From positions 115,528,869-115,592,868 of the forward strand of contig CM060843.1 in NCBI GenBank assembly GCA_030762175.1: a DNA stretch of 64,000 nucleotides. Direction: 5' to 3'. Each line of letters starts with the position of its first letter. Position 1 is the first letter of the stretch. This stretch comes from Metallyticus violacea. Lineage: Eukaryota; Arthropoda; Insecta; Mantodea; Metallyticidae. A model generated the notes under the pieces. The model did not search any database. It saw only the letters and a program-made list of their open reading frames with translations, and was not told the DNA's origin. The position numbers and the translations under genes were made by a program. Of this stretch, positions 1-13,580 are shown one piece after another.

Positions 1-17
1 CTACGGTGGTGCAAAGA

Positions 18-131
18 CAGTCCGATAACCTCTGGGAGGGAGGTGGTAATGGTTCCATGTAATAAGTATGTGGGTGACATGTAAGAAATTACGTAAGCCA
101 TTAGACCATTCTCCCAGAGGTTATCGGCCTG
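18..131. repeat. Foldback inverted repeat, 17-bp perfect arms
   Basis: The arm CCGATAACCTCTGGGAG at 22-38 is the exact reverse complement of 111-127. Pairing continues outward after one mismatch (CAG at 18-20 with CTG at 129-131), and an inner AATGGT (49-54) can pair with ACCATT (105-110). The roughly 70 bp between the arms shows no other structure. This is the size and shape of a short foldback or miniature element, but no target-site duplication is obvious and the left side may be cut by the window edge. Confidence 0.6.
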
Positions 132-3100
132 TGACACAACGTCTACTCCTCACCAATGGTCTGTGTCTCAGAATTAGTTGAATTTAGTGGAGTCCAAGAG
201 CACAGTATTACAGTTATTAAAGTGCGTTAACGTCAGAGTGATCGCGGCACACATTCTTCAGGAAATAACGACAGTACATTTTATGCGAAATTGACTATGA
301 ACAATAAATCGTGTTTTATCTTCTATAACGAGAAATCTTATTAATCTCTGCGACTCCTTTCTCACAGGACCATAAAAGTATCCAGCAGAGTCTCAACAAC
401 CGTGGCAAAAATAAAAGTCAGCGGAAAATATCATCGGAAGGGAGGAGAAAACGTTCAACTCTGAGATCTCGAACATTAATTCAATCCTTAATATAAACAA
501 TTAATCTAATCTTTCCAAAATCTTTCCCTTCGCACATTTTACATATTTAATGAACGCTCTCTTTAGAAATCCGCTGCAGTATCTGCGTAAGAAAATCACT
601 GTTGAATAAAAGCCCAGTGCTGCAACTATCAGAAGATGATTATTTAATGCAAGTCTTCAAGTTCGAGGATCGAAACAAAAAATTTAATGGGAAAATATGA
701 AAATACGGGGATTTAGTTGAGTGAAGGAATATAAATTTATCTAAAGAAAAGTTAAAAAGGAAGGTTTTTGCTGACCAATCAACTATTAAACTGCACTGCC
801 CAAATAACGCTTCGAGGAAGAAAATATGAGAAATTTCATTTTGACTTGTAGTAGATAAAGTAAACTGTCCAGCAATTGTGATGGTTTGTGGATCTATTTC
901 TTTTCACAGAGTTTGCAAATCACGTTTGCTTAGGAGTTCCGCGTGCAAAGATGTTTTACATGGAGTTTATATCCAACAATTGAAAACAACTACGGCATAC
1001 ATTACTGCCTTTTTCAACGCAATTCATTTCCATGTCACAAAGTACATTAAGATGAATATACGTAGATTAAGTTATTTTCATTAAATTGTACTTATTTTTC
1101 ACTATCTTGAAAAATAACTGTAATATTACAAATCAATTGTGCATCTCAAAATGAGGTGCACTGAGAACGTTCATGGCCTGGAGACAGTCAATTGAGTATT
1201 TATGGAAATAAGTGGGGAAGAAAACGCTTACATTAAACCTAAAACACTCCCAGATCATTATGAAGCACTCCACCAAGTCAATGTAGTACATTAGAAAATT
1301 CGCCCCATGCTCAACCGTTGTACTGTGCTTGCAGCTAAAGGAGATCAGGCAGGAAGAATAGTTAAACAAGTTGTAATTGACTTACAAAATACGAATAATT
1401 GCTGCAATACTTTCATCGATCAGGTATAGTAATTTCTCTATAATATGGTGTGAGTAAAAATGTACTCACTTTCGAATTAATTAAGCAGCAAAGGACGTGA
1501 CTTCTTTATTATAATTTTTTTTCATTATTAAATAATTTTATGAATTGGTTCTTCTAGGTGTGATGATAGATTTACATTTTGATTTAATTTGTCAACATTT
1601 TGTAATAATCAACAGAAATTATGGTTATGATACTTTATGAGACATTCTGCATTTCATCTATGAAGCCTACATTAGCTTTATAAAAACATAAAACACTTTA
1701 GTGTAGCACCTTAACACCTCATGAAAATCTGGGTATCTTTTCATATTTTTATACAAAATTATCCATTAACGGGTCAAAAAACAAACGACAGAATTATTTC
1801 ATCTTTATAAAAATGTAGCTGTGACAATTCAGAATTATTTCATTCCTGAAATATCAATTCGACTGTCTAAGAATTTATAAACTCAAAAAATAACTCTAAT
1901 TCTAAGAAGGGGTGCAGGTAAATTTACATTTATTTCCAAGCTTGAAGGAAATGTTCGGTGCAATGTATAAAGGGCCTCAGGGACTTCAGGCACTAAACTG
2001 AGGTCTATACTTGCAGATTTGCTGCTTTTTAGTTCTCTCTATGGATTATTGTCTAATGGAAATTTCTCTACACTCATTGCGCCGCAGTAATAGTTTGTAC
2101 CTATACTAAAGATTCTTGTTCCAGGAATTGTTTTATATCCGTGGCATTGCTTTCGAAAAACGCTTATGTGCTTTTTGCTCTTAAAATGCGATGCAATTGG
2201 CTGTTTAAAGTGATTCTAGAAATTTTAAATTATTTTGTTAGTAGCATTAATTTGAAGGATGGCAAAAAACTTTGAGGGATTGCTTTTGCACTTTTATCTT
2301 ATATGTAAATTAAATTACTTCAATCAATGCAAATGTAATTAAAAGAGCTTGTTTATTTATAACGTCTTCTACACGACATAATTATATTTCAGCATGTACA
2401 CATAAAATAAACATTTAGGTTTACAGCGACCTAAGATAATCAGATAACTGTCATTGCTGCAAACTGTGTACTTTCTGTATCAAGAAGGCAGCGGAAAGCA
2501 TGTCCCAAGAGATGCCAAGATCAGAAAGGAATTTTTAGCCTGCTTCCGCAGTTTATGCAAGTCGTACGGGGCACATCTACGACACAGCTTTGATCAATAA
2601 GAGTATTCAGGAAAAGTATTTTAATTTTAAAATGTGTCTGGAGTTACGCACATTTTAACGAATTTTCCTTTACTTATAATAGATCTACTTCAATAAATGC
2701 ACGATATTTTATGTTACTCTGTAATATTCCTTTAGGCTCGTAAGTACTTGCTAAGTTTTTTATTGGATGAAAATTCTTTTATAATTTTATTTTTCATTGT
2801 TGTGTAAATAAATTGTCATTTAAACTATAGAATAGAGTAATTTCTCATAAATGTTAATAAAAACTAAAACTTAAGCAATAATTAGATATTTTAAGAATAG
2901 CTGAGGAGATTACGGTAACTCATCTTTCAGTGTATATCGATATTATTTTTAAAATAAACAGATGTTATTGAATAACACAGTATTGATACTTGAATAGTGA
3001 AGTTCATAACGATAGTGGCAGTACCGTGCTGTTTATACGAGGGTAGTTTATTTTTCATTTTGCTACACTACAATGGCCCTTGCTTGGGTAAAATTTATTT

Positions 3101-5405
3101 CTGTTACATTTTCCATACAGCATATCAACTAATTTGTGTCCCCTCATTAAACATCTTTACACAGACTAATGACGAGTGATTCCTTTAATTTTCATAGGTC
3201 GTGACTAAATGGTCTCAAGGCAGAAATACAAGACTCAAAATTTATGTAAAGCATAAACAGTTTCATTTAGATATTTTTCTTGTAAAGTTTCTGTTCTGCT
3301 CTGTTTCTGACCGGAATTCACTCATTTTTCGAGATATTTTCTTTCATTTCAAAATCCTATTTGGCAGGAAGGGAAAATCTTGGCCTCTGAATTTGATACT
3401 CAACAGCTAATGCATCCTTTTAATGGCCGCTCATGCGTAGTGTGCAGAACTTTTGAAGATATTCATACCATTTAATAATATAAAATAAAGATATATTATG
3501 CAATATGTCTCATTATATTTGTCAGTTATTTAACACATATTTTATGCATTACGCGTAAAACTGGTTTTACATGTAGTATACAATTATATCTACTAGGTGA
3601 TAAAACTTTATTTTACAGAATTGATCAAAGCAATGAGACCGCTATGAGCGTTTTCAAATAGACAGCGCTCTTGTAGAAGAACTGTATGGTTCTTCTCAAA
3701 CGTCATAAGTCTCTTGTACACCAATATGTTGAACAGGAATCCTTCTGGTTTGGATAGAAATAGTGTAAAAACACCTGATGTATATCTGCATATAATATTC
3801 AGAATATGTACCATTTACAGACAGTTGCCTTTATAACCTAAATAAGTAATGTGTTGTATATGGAATGCGTAAATTTGTCGCATTTTTATGTTTTTAAAAA
3901 TGGCTAACAAATAACAAACTAAAAATCAGAAGGCTGACTAAGTAACACATTAGTTACCTTTGCCCTTAATGGGTATAAATATATGCATAAATTTTTATTT
4001 TGCACCTATTTATCTTTATAAAGTAAAAGCTCAATATATTATCTATAAAATTCAAAAAATGTATTCAGTTATTCCACAAGGAACAATTTTTAGGAAAAGT
4101 AACAAAATTTAATGTACCAAATATGTAAAAAAAAAAAGTGCCGTTTTTTGCTTGTGCTCAAAGATACCGTTATAAAATGCGTGGACAAAATATTCTTTGA
4201 CTTACAACAGACCAAAAACAAGTAGTCCATTTTATAGTTTTGAAAACGGAGAAAATGTAAATAAAATAGGTATACTGTAAATATAATGAGGAAGCACTAA
4301 TAATATTTTTTTAAAGAGCAAATTTCAATATCGGATCAGAACCCGTTGAAAAGCAATGTGAAGTGTTCGGAAACCAAAGCGACAAGCACTAATATTAGTC
4401 AAATTCATAACTTCCAAAAATACCTTCCATCTAATTTCTAACGACTTCATCTTGTATCAATCAATATATGATGGCATACGTTCAGTATCAAACACTCAGC
4501 TAATTCAGCTCCAAACTGAAGCTGTCCTGTAATTCTATACTCCTTTTTTAAAATGGTGTCTATCTTCACAGTTTCCGTGAGCATTAAAACCACTTATCTT
4601 CTTTCACACTTTATGAGATGCCTTTACTAGTCCTCCAGTGGCTCATTAGTCGTTGACATAGCCCCCACTAATTCAGTAATGTCCATCAAAGACCTGTTGC
4701 TGAGCATTTATATGATAATGGAGTTATACAGAATACATATGCAAAATACTATGTGCTTTTCATCTTCCTAGTACATTATAGCCAAATCTGCATGATGCCA
4801 TGTGCTTCCATTGCATCAATCAACTATGATCAAGTTATGAGTGCATGTTCATTTCACTCCATTGTGTAAGTAAGGAATACGAGGTTTTCTTTACGTATTT
4901 AATAACATAATACGTAAACATGAAAATAGTATGCTTGTTTTACTATTCGATCTACTAAGAGGACAAGGTATATCGTGTTAGATATTATATTTTAAAATAT
5001 TTCAAAGCATATTATATGTTTCTAAAAATATTGCAATTACAAACATGCATGGGGATTATTATAGACTGTTGTTTCTATTATCTATTTAATTCTTGTGTTC
5101 ATTTCTTTTTTCTTTTTCCTGTTCTTCTGTTTCTTTATAATTTTATTTTTGTGTCTCTGTCTCAATTAAATGTTAAGTTGCATCGTACATTCTATATTGA
5201 AATGATATACGCATATTATTTTATCCAGAACAATATTTAAAATACTGCAGTAAAATGTATGCATTTAAATTTATGCTTTTTTATTTATTAAGGAAAAGTA
5301 ATAACATTATTGTTAAAAGGATAGGTTTAAAAATTTAGCAGAAATGTTTGAACAAGGTAGTGGGTTTAGGATCGATGGATTTTTAAAACGTAAAGGCCTT
5401 AAGCA
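132..5405. other. AT-rich intergenic DNA, nothing recognised
   Basis: Read on both strands. Only short chance frames are present, in low-complexity A/T-rich sequence. A slightly more GC-rich patch at about 2440-2610 has no frame I can relate to a known protein. No RNA gene or repeat family of this window was recognised here. Confidence 0.5.
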
Positions 5406-5550
5406 TGCCTTCCTTTTGAAGGGGAATAAGCAGCTGGTCCCATTCCCATTGTAGATTCACAGCATGTTTAATTACATCAAGCTTGAAGGGTGAGGCCATT
5501 TCACGTCCTAATTTAAATGCGACTCCAATGTCCAAAGGTGTTAAAGAACA
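5406..5550 (+). mobile_element. SINE-B, degraded 3' part
   Basis: This matches the body and tail of the SINE-B copies at 26441-26730 (+) and 58752-59043 (-). The shared order is a TTCCTTTTGAAGGGGAA block, a degraded 'scrambled' centre, then GCCATTTCACGTCC, AATTTAAATGCGACTC and GTGTTAAAGAACA, matching GCCGTTTCACGCCC, ATTTGAATGGGGCGC and ATGTTAAAGAGCG in the better copies. The tRNA-like head is absent. The many substitutions suggest an old insertion. Confidence 0.6.
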
Positions 5551-5659
5551 TTTTTAAAAATGTAAACCTAACCCTTACGTAACTGAATCACTTAGGAAAA
5601 AAGTACAAAGGAAACATTATTCCTCTAGTGAAAAGTCACAATGCTCCGAGAATTAAAGT

Positions 5660-6370
5660 TGTAACACGTCCTCAGACCCACGCATGCCCAAGACTTGCAT
5701 ATATATAATTTAAATAGTAATAATTATTAAATATATAGCTTGTAGTAACAGCTAGAGCAATGGGTCTCGCTATTGTGACCAAATTAAATGCATGCAGGTG
5801 GCCGAGCAATAGATCCTTTATATCTTAGTTGCTGGAGATGCTTCAAAATTCATTAAAATACAAGGGGAACCGGCGTCGGCGATGACGTCATTACATCGTA
5901 TGATCATGAGCTCCCCAATAAGCAGTCAAAGAGGTGATGAATTTAAAGTAAGCGCGTTTGGCAGCAAAAGAACTCACCAATAGTATTTTAATATTTTAAA
6001 GGCCCAGATACCATGAGCGCTAGTATGTGGACCCCGTGAGTTCTTACGTCACGTATGGGAAAAAATAATTTTGTTCGGACGCACGTATTGATGATCATCA
6101 TCGCTTGCCAGAGGCAGTAGACGAGCGGCATACAGATGCATTTTCAAGCAGCATATGTAGCTTATGTCTTTAAAGTCGTAGAGGTAACGAACCAGATGGC
6201 CCATAACAAAGTGTCGTGTGATTAAACATCTCAATGCGTTCAATGAAGCAATGAGCGATTTGAACAACCTCCTTCCATCTCCCTCCTCCCACGTGACCAC
6301 TAAGACAAGAAAGGCGACTTCGGGCCCCTGAACGACCCGGGGTATGAAGTGGGACCCTCGGGTACAACAC
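5660..6370 (+). repeat. Dispersed repeat family E, copy 1 (internally shortened)
   Basis: This is colinear with 53360-54297 (+) and with the reverse complement of 36172-36850. Shared blocks include the AATAATTATTAAATATATAG region near the start, ATGCTTCAAAATTCATTAAA in the centre, a GGCGATGACGTCAT stretch, and GTGTGATTAAACATCTCAAT near the end. Relative to copy 3 it lacks about 110 bases after the AATATATAGCTTG block, so that block runs directly into GCTAGAGC. It begins TGTAAC and ends near GGTACAACA, which would fit a solo LTR, but I see no target-site duplication and no coding capacity. The class is unresolved. Short frames inside it are not genes. Confidence 0.7.
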
Positions 6371-8789
6371 CAACAACAACTTCAACATCTGGATTTAAAT
6401 AACGTTTCAAAGTACAATCAATGATCCCAAAATATTAATACCTAGCGTACATATAATTGGTTATTATCAAACATTTCTATCCTTGCATAATAGCGTAGAT
6501 TCTAAAACCTAGAATAGAGTTTTATGCAGAATTCAATTGATTTGTGGGAAACACCGCAATAGGTATTAATTTTTCAGTGAGGATACCTTACAGCATACAA
6601 TACGGCACTTAGCGGCACCATAAGAAGATTATCACTCCTTAATAGCCTTTTCCTGCCCGCAAAGAGCCGGTCTGGCAGTGGTCAGGCATCTTCATTAGGG
6701 TCGAGACGCTAACGGGACCGAGAAGTCACTCTTGACTCTCCTTCCCACAATGTGCGTCTCTCTTCCTCTCGTTCAGCGTCTCGGCTGCAGGTTGACCAGC
6801 TCGCCAACAACGCTAATACAGCTACTACTGTATCCTTGGCTAACACCAAACTAAAAAAACGCTCTTAATAAATTATTTATTTTGTTAATTAAATGCATTT
6901 ATTTTTGGAAGTGCAATTCCATATATTTTGTCACTGATAACGCATGGTAAAGTGAACTGAACAAACAATCTCTTTTCATTGTTGAAGGTTCAATAAAACA
7001 TTTGTAAAAAAATTAATACTTTATCTTGTTCATTCGAGGTCGTTTATCTTACCTGAAAACATAAATAAATAATAAAAAATAGATGGGTAATAGTACTCAA
7101 TTCCCAACCTACTTCGTTGAGAATTAATTAAGATAATTCTCATAATTCAGAGAAGAATGCCCTCAGGGGCCTAAAATCTTCGAGCGCATTAAGGTCGCAA
7201 TTTGACTTACATGTTGAAACGAATTTAGCAGCTCCTTCCAGTCTTATAAACATGGGAATATTTTGATTTATTGTATAATATTAAATTAAATACTGTATGT
7301 GTGTGAAACTTTAAACTATAATATTGTAAAGCACGATAACTTGACGATAGAAAGTTGCTACAAATATAAGAAATGGCCAGAGCAAAAGGAAATCCTAAAT
7401 TTCTGTTTAATGACCATATTCTAAGTTAAATGGTACTCATTGCATGGTAACGCGTTGAAGATACAGACGGGGAAAATGGAAGCATGTAAGAAAGGCCAAA
7501 TAGCGAAAGCCATCATGCCTTTTTAATGACTGTATGTGTATGTTCGTTTAGAGTGGAAGGCAATTAGAAGCTGAATGATGATCGCTTGGTGACGCTGAGA
7601 ATTTACACCACATGACAAAATATGAGCCAGTCGTCGCTCGCAGGCAAAGCCAGCCACGTGTTGCCTGGGTGTGACCATATGTAGGACTAATTCGCTAATT
7701 GGCTATACCCCGGAGACTCTTGTTCAACTATTCATTCTCCAATGGACGTATATACTCCTCACTCGGACGGCACTTTGATTCCGAACATTCACCTGAACGA
7801 GATACATGTAAAGGTGTTTACATGGTTATGATCGTCTTTAACCTGTTCACTATTGTGATGTGTATTAGGATTAGAACTAAGTGAATTTGAAAGATGGAAA
7901 TGTGACCCAACAAATCTTAATTCCTAGAATTGTAGCTAAAACCGATAGACATAATTTTCGGTCAAACTTAACTCATTCTTTTTGGTTTCCAATCGTTAAC
8001 GATTGGAATCATCATTGCAAAGTGTTCCTTCACGCCAATATGATAAATCAGTGAAATATAGTGTCACTCGTGTGTTCTCTGAAAATGGTCTTCCCATAAC
8101 CTGCACAGAAAGAGCCAACCCCCCCCCCCCTTTCTATTACACAACAGAGGGAAACTCTCAATGTAAACACGGTAAGCTTCTCAAGATTATTTTGCTTTGT
8201 GAATGACTAAATTTCGAAGCCAGAGCTCGTTCCAGCTAAAAAGAGTTCATTCAGACAGGCATTTTTCCATGTTGCTGTTATGTAAGGAACAAAGCAAACT
8301 AGGCAAGAGGTAATAAACTTTTGTTTGGCTGCTGTCATAAATATAAGTTAATTACGCAAGTAAAAACTTACTGTTGACACCAGATATGTATTTTACCAAA
8401 CGTAGTATGTATTGTAATTAAAGAGCGCAGTTATGCGTTCAGGAGATACTTTGGGTTGCCATACCTTGAAATTGTACTAATCAGTAAACACCCCAGCAAC
8501 TATCATAACTTATTCTTTTCTTCGATTTAATGAAAGTCACCAAACTATGAATACGCTTTTAGATGACAATAACCCAACCTCAAGGATTTCGTGTATTCCG
8601 CATAGGATCTCTTCAGATTTTCTACCGAGCTCAAGCAACTTTGATACTTTTGACATTACTAGAAGTGCATTGGACCGGGCATTGGAGCCCTTCCCTTCGT
8701 GGTGGTTTTGCTTCCTTATAGTATACGGCTCCAAACTCGTTAATCTTGAGTATGTCAGTCAGTAAATGCGGGGTGGTGGAATAACTTAA
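6371..8789. other. Intergenic DNA with a GC-richer patch
   Basis: Mostly A/T-rich unique sequence. About 6600-6840 is clearly richer in G+C, carries no long frame, and may be an old insertion. About 7440-7700 is also more complex than its surroundings. A run of 12 C lies at 8119-8130. Nothing could be assigned. Confidence 0.4.
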
Positions 8790-9040
8790 GTGCTTGGGTC
8801 ATCCATCTGCAAAGTTGGGGAGGTCAATGCCTGATGGCCGATCCTAAAGCCTAGAGCTGGATCGGATGTAAATTGCCATTCAACTTCCATTCCGAATGAC
8901 TCAGATGGAAATGTTTGGTACTCACATTTGAGGAATCTTTGAGGCCGACCATCCTGACCTTTGGAACTTTCATTCCGTTCGTTCTGTTACAGGATCGAAA
9001 GTGCCAGGGTGGGTGGGTTGGTTCTGATAAATCTACTTTG
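8790..9040 (+). mobile_element. Possible SINE-D fragment
   Basis: Only the segment around 8965-9015 (TTTCATTCCGTTCGTTCTGTTACAGG in two overlapping parts, then ATCGAAAGTGCCAG) matches the core of the SINE-D copies at 25619-26088 and 57640-58025, in opposite orientation to them. The upstream part is only loosely similar. The G+C-richer DNA continues to about 9370 without a recognisable frame. The assignment is tentative. Confidence 0.3.
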
Positions 9041-9370
9041 TTATGACTTATCTCATCTTACTTGTGTGACAGTGGCTTGCGTTTTGAAAAGAGTTCTGCC
9101 CCGTCATCTGATAGGAAAGCGGTCCTTCTGATGGGCTCGAATACTTTAGGTGGGGAGGGGGTCCATCCGACAACGGAGGTTCTATCGGTAAAATATTATC
9201 GACCCCCATCTAGGTCAGAGCCTCATCATCCGTGATATATGCCTCGCCTCATTTCTTCTCTGGGGGCTTAGGCTCAAACGCCAGCCCAGGCTGAAGCACC
9301 GAAATACACTCCTCACTTGCTAGCAGTTCAATCCAATTAAATTTCCAGCCCCAATAGACGAAGCCGGATT

Positions 9371-11495
9371 AAAATTATAAGCAAGACTCGGATGTTGGCA
9401 CCTAAAATGCCTTAAAATGATCCAAAAATGACCTAACATTTTTGAAAATCCACGAAAAGTAACATAGGTTAGCGTTTATTATTATTTTATTAAGTGTAAC
9501 TTATTAAACTTTTTACAAGCATTTATTTTACATTTGCTTGAGTAAACATAAAGGATTTGAAAAATGTAGTCTATATTGCTCAAATACAGTGTATCAATGT
9601 ATTTAATTTTGAAAATCTCCTTTCGCCATCTACAATTCGAGCACATTTAAAGCATGCTAAGTCACTAGATGTAGGTTCTTCTTCGAAAACCAATGTTGAG
9701 TTGCTAACTTCAGAAATCAAGCAAATGGGGCGGCTTAGATTTGTTTTAAATGGCCTGTTTATAATATTACTTCCGGCAATTTAGGGCGTTACTGAACTGC
9801 AACTAAAACGGACGGTTCTGCACCAGCTGATTTGGTATTTGCCAGAAGCGCAATGGTGGGGGTATAAAAACAATAGTTGTCTTGAAATGAAGTAAACCCA
9901 AGTTTAGTACTGAGCAGTTATCATATGTGGACATTCTCAGACTCACAGTTGCCAAATGAAGCAATATATAATTCTGGGAATACATTGAGATCGTGGATCG
10001 TTTTATATATATATAATCTCTGGTGTGACTCGCTATACCTTTCCCTTTTACTGCCTTTACAGATGGTGCTGTGACCACGTCATCTGTCTCAGTGTTTTAC
10101 CACATTGAATGCAGAGCGGCAACGTACTCCGTAGCAGAATACTTGGATATAATGGTGTACGGCACAGCAGAGGTTAATGGGAGAGCTATCCGGTCTCGCA
10201 TATCTTGTTTGTCGAAGTAGTTGCGAGAAACTGGAAACTGCCTACTTAGCGAGATGACCTGTGGCGCTTCGAATACCAAATGATCGAAAACTCTTGAGAA
10301 CAAGGTGCTTGTTGGAGTTGTCAATCAACCATCGACAAGTATACGGGTAATTATACATGCCACATGCAAGGGATCAAACCACAGGTGCGCCCTTAATGAT
10401 GAGTATTTGTATCCCTACCATTAAAACGGGGGAAAGCGCCAAGTCCAAATAGTCGCTGCTCCCACTCAGCGCAGAAACTCCACTCTCTAAGGAAGGGCTC
10501 TTTAATTTCCACATTAGTTTTGAAAAGCCACAAGGCACACATTGCAAGGGATAGGAACTGCTGTAATGATCCGCTATTAATATGTAGGTCAATATCCATC
10601 ATCGTTTGATTGGATCGTGTTTCAACCAAACTTTTTACATGGTCAATTTAGGTGTCCTTTAATGATAAAGTTTGAATTATTTTCTAAGTTTGATACTTGG
10701 CAAAGCTTGTGACTGCAACATTTCTGCCGCTTCATCCGCGATTACCTCATCAATCCTAAGAAGAAAAGTGAATTGGAGAAGCGCGGTCTCGACGTTCACT
10801 AGATCTAATAATAATTGCTTTCTGTGAAGACACACTACTGCTGCGTCTGAAAAATGTGAAGGAGTCTATAATGACATGATCCATAGATTGTAATACACAA
10901 CTTGCGAGCAGCCGCAGTGAGTCTACAACTCACAACGACCATGCCAAAAAATTAACAAATATTCATGGATATCAAAATAAAAACATATTGATACGAGAAA
11001 TAAAGAACTATGTAGCGTATATGAATATACTGCTAGCAATATTCAAATACTCTTAAATTGTCCTTAGTGCTCCTCTTCTTAGTTGAGAAATGTATACACA
11101 AACAGTAAGAAAGATGTACATAATGTTGTCTCGAAGTTAAGTAGTGGTACTCTTGCGTTCAAATAGAACAAAATAGCTGTCCTGGCTTTATCATTTAAAA
11201 ATACTATATTTTCCGATGAATACAGGTCATATTCTTAGCAAAATACTACGCAATTTTTTCCAAGATATGCCTAAATATTAATAACAAAGGGATGGATGGA
11301 GGAATTGGTCTATGAAAATACTCCTATTGCAGAGCAACGAATAATTTCACTGTACAAATAGAATTGTAGTTTCCAAGACACAGCATTTGGAATTGACTTT
11401 AATGATCATTAAACTTTTTTCTCTTGAAGATTCAACTTCAACGAATAAATGAATGAGAACGAATAAATGTAATAAGGCTTTATTAACACACACAC

Positions 11496-11497
<2 letters not shown>
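9371..11497. other. Intergenic DNA, unassigned GC-richer block 10080-10630
   Basis: The block at about 10080-10630 is less A/T-rich. On the minus strand it has two adjoining open frames (10097-10324, 75 codons; 10374-10629) and a B-box-like GGTTTGATCCC at about 10373-10383, so it may be a degraded tRNA-derived SINE or a retroelement piece. I cannot match either frame to a family. The rest is A/T-rich with nothing seen. Confidence 0.35.

Positions 11498-11541
<44 letters not shown>
11498..11541. repeat. (TA)n microsatellite
   Basis: About 22 uninterrupted TA units, preceded at 11486-11496 by a short AC run. Confidence 0.95.
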
Positions 11542-11544
<3 letters not shown>

Positions 11545-11689
11545 GCCTATTGCACATGAAAAGTATTAATATAATGAACTAAAACAGAAAAGGCTATAAT
11601 ACATATTAGTAGCGAGCAAGTCCACCCTGAGGTGTCAGGTTTTACATGTGGCAACGCCGTTCCCGCTTCCTATCGTAATTATCATCGCT

Positions 11690-12225
11690 TCCTTTCCATG
11701 GATGAATGCTTAGGGGCGGAAGAGCATACTTCGGGTACTTAAACCGTTCTTAAGGCTGGCCCTTTGTGCCTACGCCTCACAATGGAGGCAGCTCCGGGAT
11801 GAAGTGAGTAAGACACAATGCTGCTAAGATCTACCGGCGGTGACTGCGCGGACGCAAATGCGGTCCCTAATATGTTTCAAATTAGAGCACCCTGAAGCCA
11901 TTGGAGCCTCTCGGAAAGTCCGCTTTCATACCAGGCGCCATGGCAGAAATCTTTTCAAAGCGCATGCCCCCATCAAACCGCGCCAACCAAACTTGCCCTA
12001 GAACTTTTGCCCCTATAATACAACGAAATGAAATGACATGAAATGGAATATGGAAAATCGTGGAATGTAAATATCCATCTTCGCAAACACCTAAGCCACC
12101 AGAGGAAATCACGTAGAAATCCAAGGTCAGGATGTTTGGCCCAAGGGTAATTAAATCCGTAACCTCCCGAATGCGAATTTAAAGTGTTGCTGACTGACTC
12201 ACTCCTCGCAGTCTTCCTTAACATA
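11690..12225 (-). mobile_element. SINE-D, near full length
   Basis: This aligns along its length with 25619-26088 on the same strand. Shared plus-strand blocks include TGGCCCTTTGTGCCTACGCC near the left end, a GCAGCTCCGGGATGAAGTG stretch, GGAGCCTCTCGGAAAGTCC, and GGAATGTAAATATCCAT near the right end. On the minus strand the head (about 12150-12225) resembles a tRNA with a weakened B box (GATTTAATTACC). Two open frames of about 80 codons on the minus strand (11882-12230) lie wholly inside the SINE and are not genes. Confidence 0.65.
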
Positions 12226-13543
12226 ATCAAAGTACTTGGTATTAAAGGATAAATTCACTTGATCGAATTAACTTAAAAGTAAAACAAAAATTCTACAAGT
12301 TTGAATTTTCCGTATTCTAAATGTTTTATTGAAAACTATACTGAACTGGTACTAAGGTTACAACAGCCTGTTTTGAGTTTTCTTTAAGAAGATTTAAACA
12401 AATATCACTTATTATTTCGGTGTCACAATATAAATTAAAAAGAAATTAAATAAAATAGTAAACCAGTCAAAGTGAAGTTTGACCAAATAAATCATTTTGC
12501 AGAAATAAACTTTTGAGCATTTTTCTAATTCAATAGCTCTAAAGCAATGCTCATTTCTCATGTTATCTTTAAAAGACTGATTTAAAACCCTGTATTTTAG
12601 AAGCAAAAGAAAGTAACGCATTGTAATTCATATGCTAAAATGCTTTTAGAGAAGTGAAACTGCATCACTTGTACAGATAATAGGGCATTCAATATAGAAC
12701 GCAAAATGACGTCAAACAGAAGTAGGTGATATAACCTTCACACTCAGTACACTGACTGCGCTCGCTGGGGAAATGCTGAGAGTCTTACTGGTCCAGAACC
12801 TTAACCACAGCCTCAAGGGGTTCTTGGAGATGAACATTTCTAGCGTTGCCTAGAGGAACAGAATTTCTGACATGGCTCGAGGGATACTCAGAAACACAGG
12901 AATTCCACTTGGATAGACCAATAGTCTGCTCTATTCATCTTAGTCTTGTAAAGGATGACCGGACATCGTTCTTGGAAGGGAGAGGGAAGATACGGCGCCT
13001 TGCACAAAAGGAACCGTGTCTAGCTAAGTGCGCTCTGCCCAAGGGGTTAACAAGGCATTAACTGCTTTGGTTGATGGCCTCGAATTAATTCCCACCTACC
13101 TCACAACAGTTACACGTTCTCGCTTTCATTCTTTGGGGGCTTCCTTTACTCTGTTATATCTTGCTTTGTACAATAAAATATAAGAGGAATTCCAGCTGTT
13201 TTTTATAAAAAAAGTTCAGAAAACATCTAATTTTTATTTTTGAATTTTCTAAAATGTTAATTATTGCCCATTTTTACTTTACAAATTAAAATATCTCATT
13301 TGTTATGATTTCGAATCCCATCTACGGCATGAGTGAGTTTTAATAAGTTTGTTCGTTGTCAAACTGTTAATTTGTGTGGTATGTATAATGTGATTTTGTT
13401 ACCCAATAATCAAGATTCGCCACCCGTAGCTTCCAAAACTTATTAGAAGTAAAAACCCCAGATACGGGTACAGAAAAGTAGCTTTACAGTATGGAGAAAC
13501 GTCGTTTATAATTCTAACTATATTTTTTAAAATAGTAATAAAT

Positions 13544-13545
<2 letters not shown>
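12226..13545. other. Intergenic DNA, unassigned GC-richer block 12720-13140
   Basis: 12226-12720 is A/T-rich with chance frames. About 12720-13140 is distinctly richer in G+C, with a 71-codon plus-strand frame (12846-13061) that I cannot relate to any protein. It may be a decayed mobile element not otherwise present in this window. Confidence 0.35.

Positions 13546-13578
<33 letters not shown>
13546..13578. repeat. (AC)n microsatellite
   Basis: About 16 uninterrupted AC units. Confidence 0.95.

Positions 13579-13580
<2 letters not shown>

Noticed and set aside
6049..6388. Two minus-strand frames of 72-83 codons
   Set aside because: Both lie inside repeat family E, and the frames are not conserved in the other two copies.
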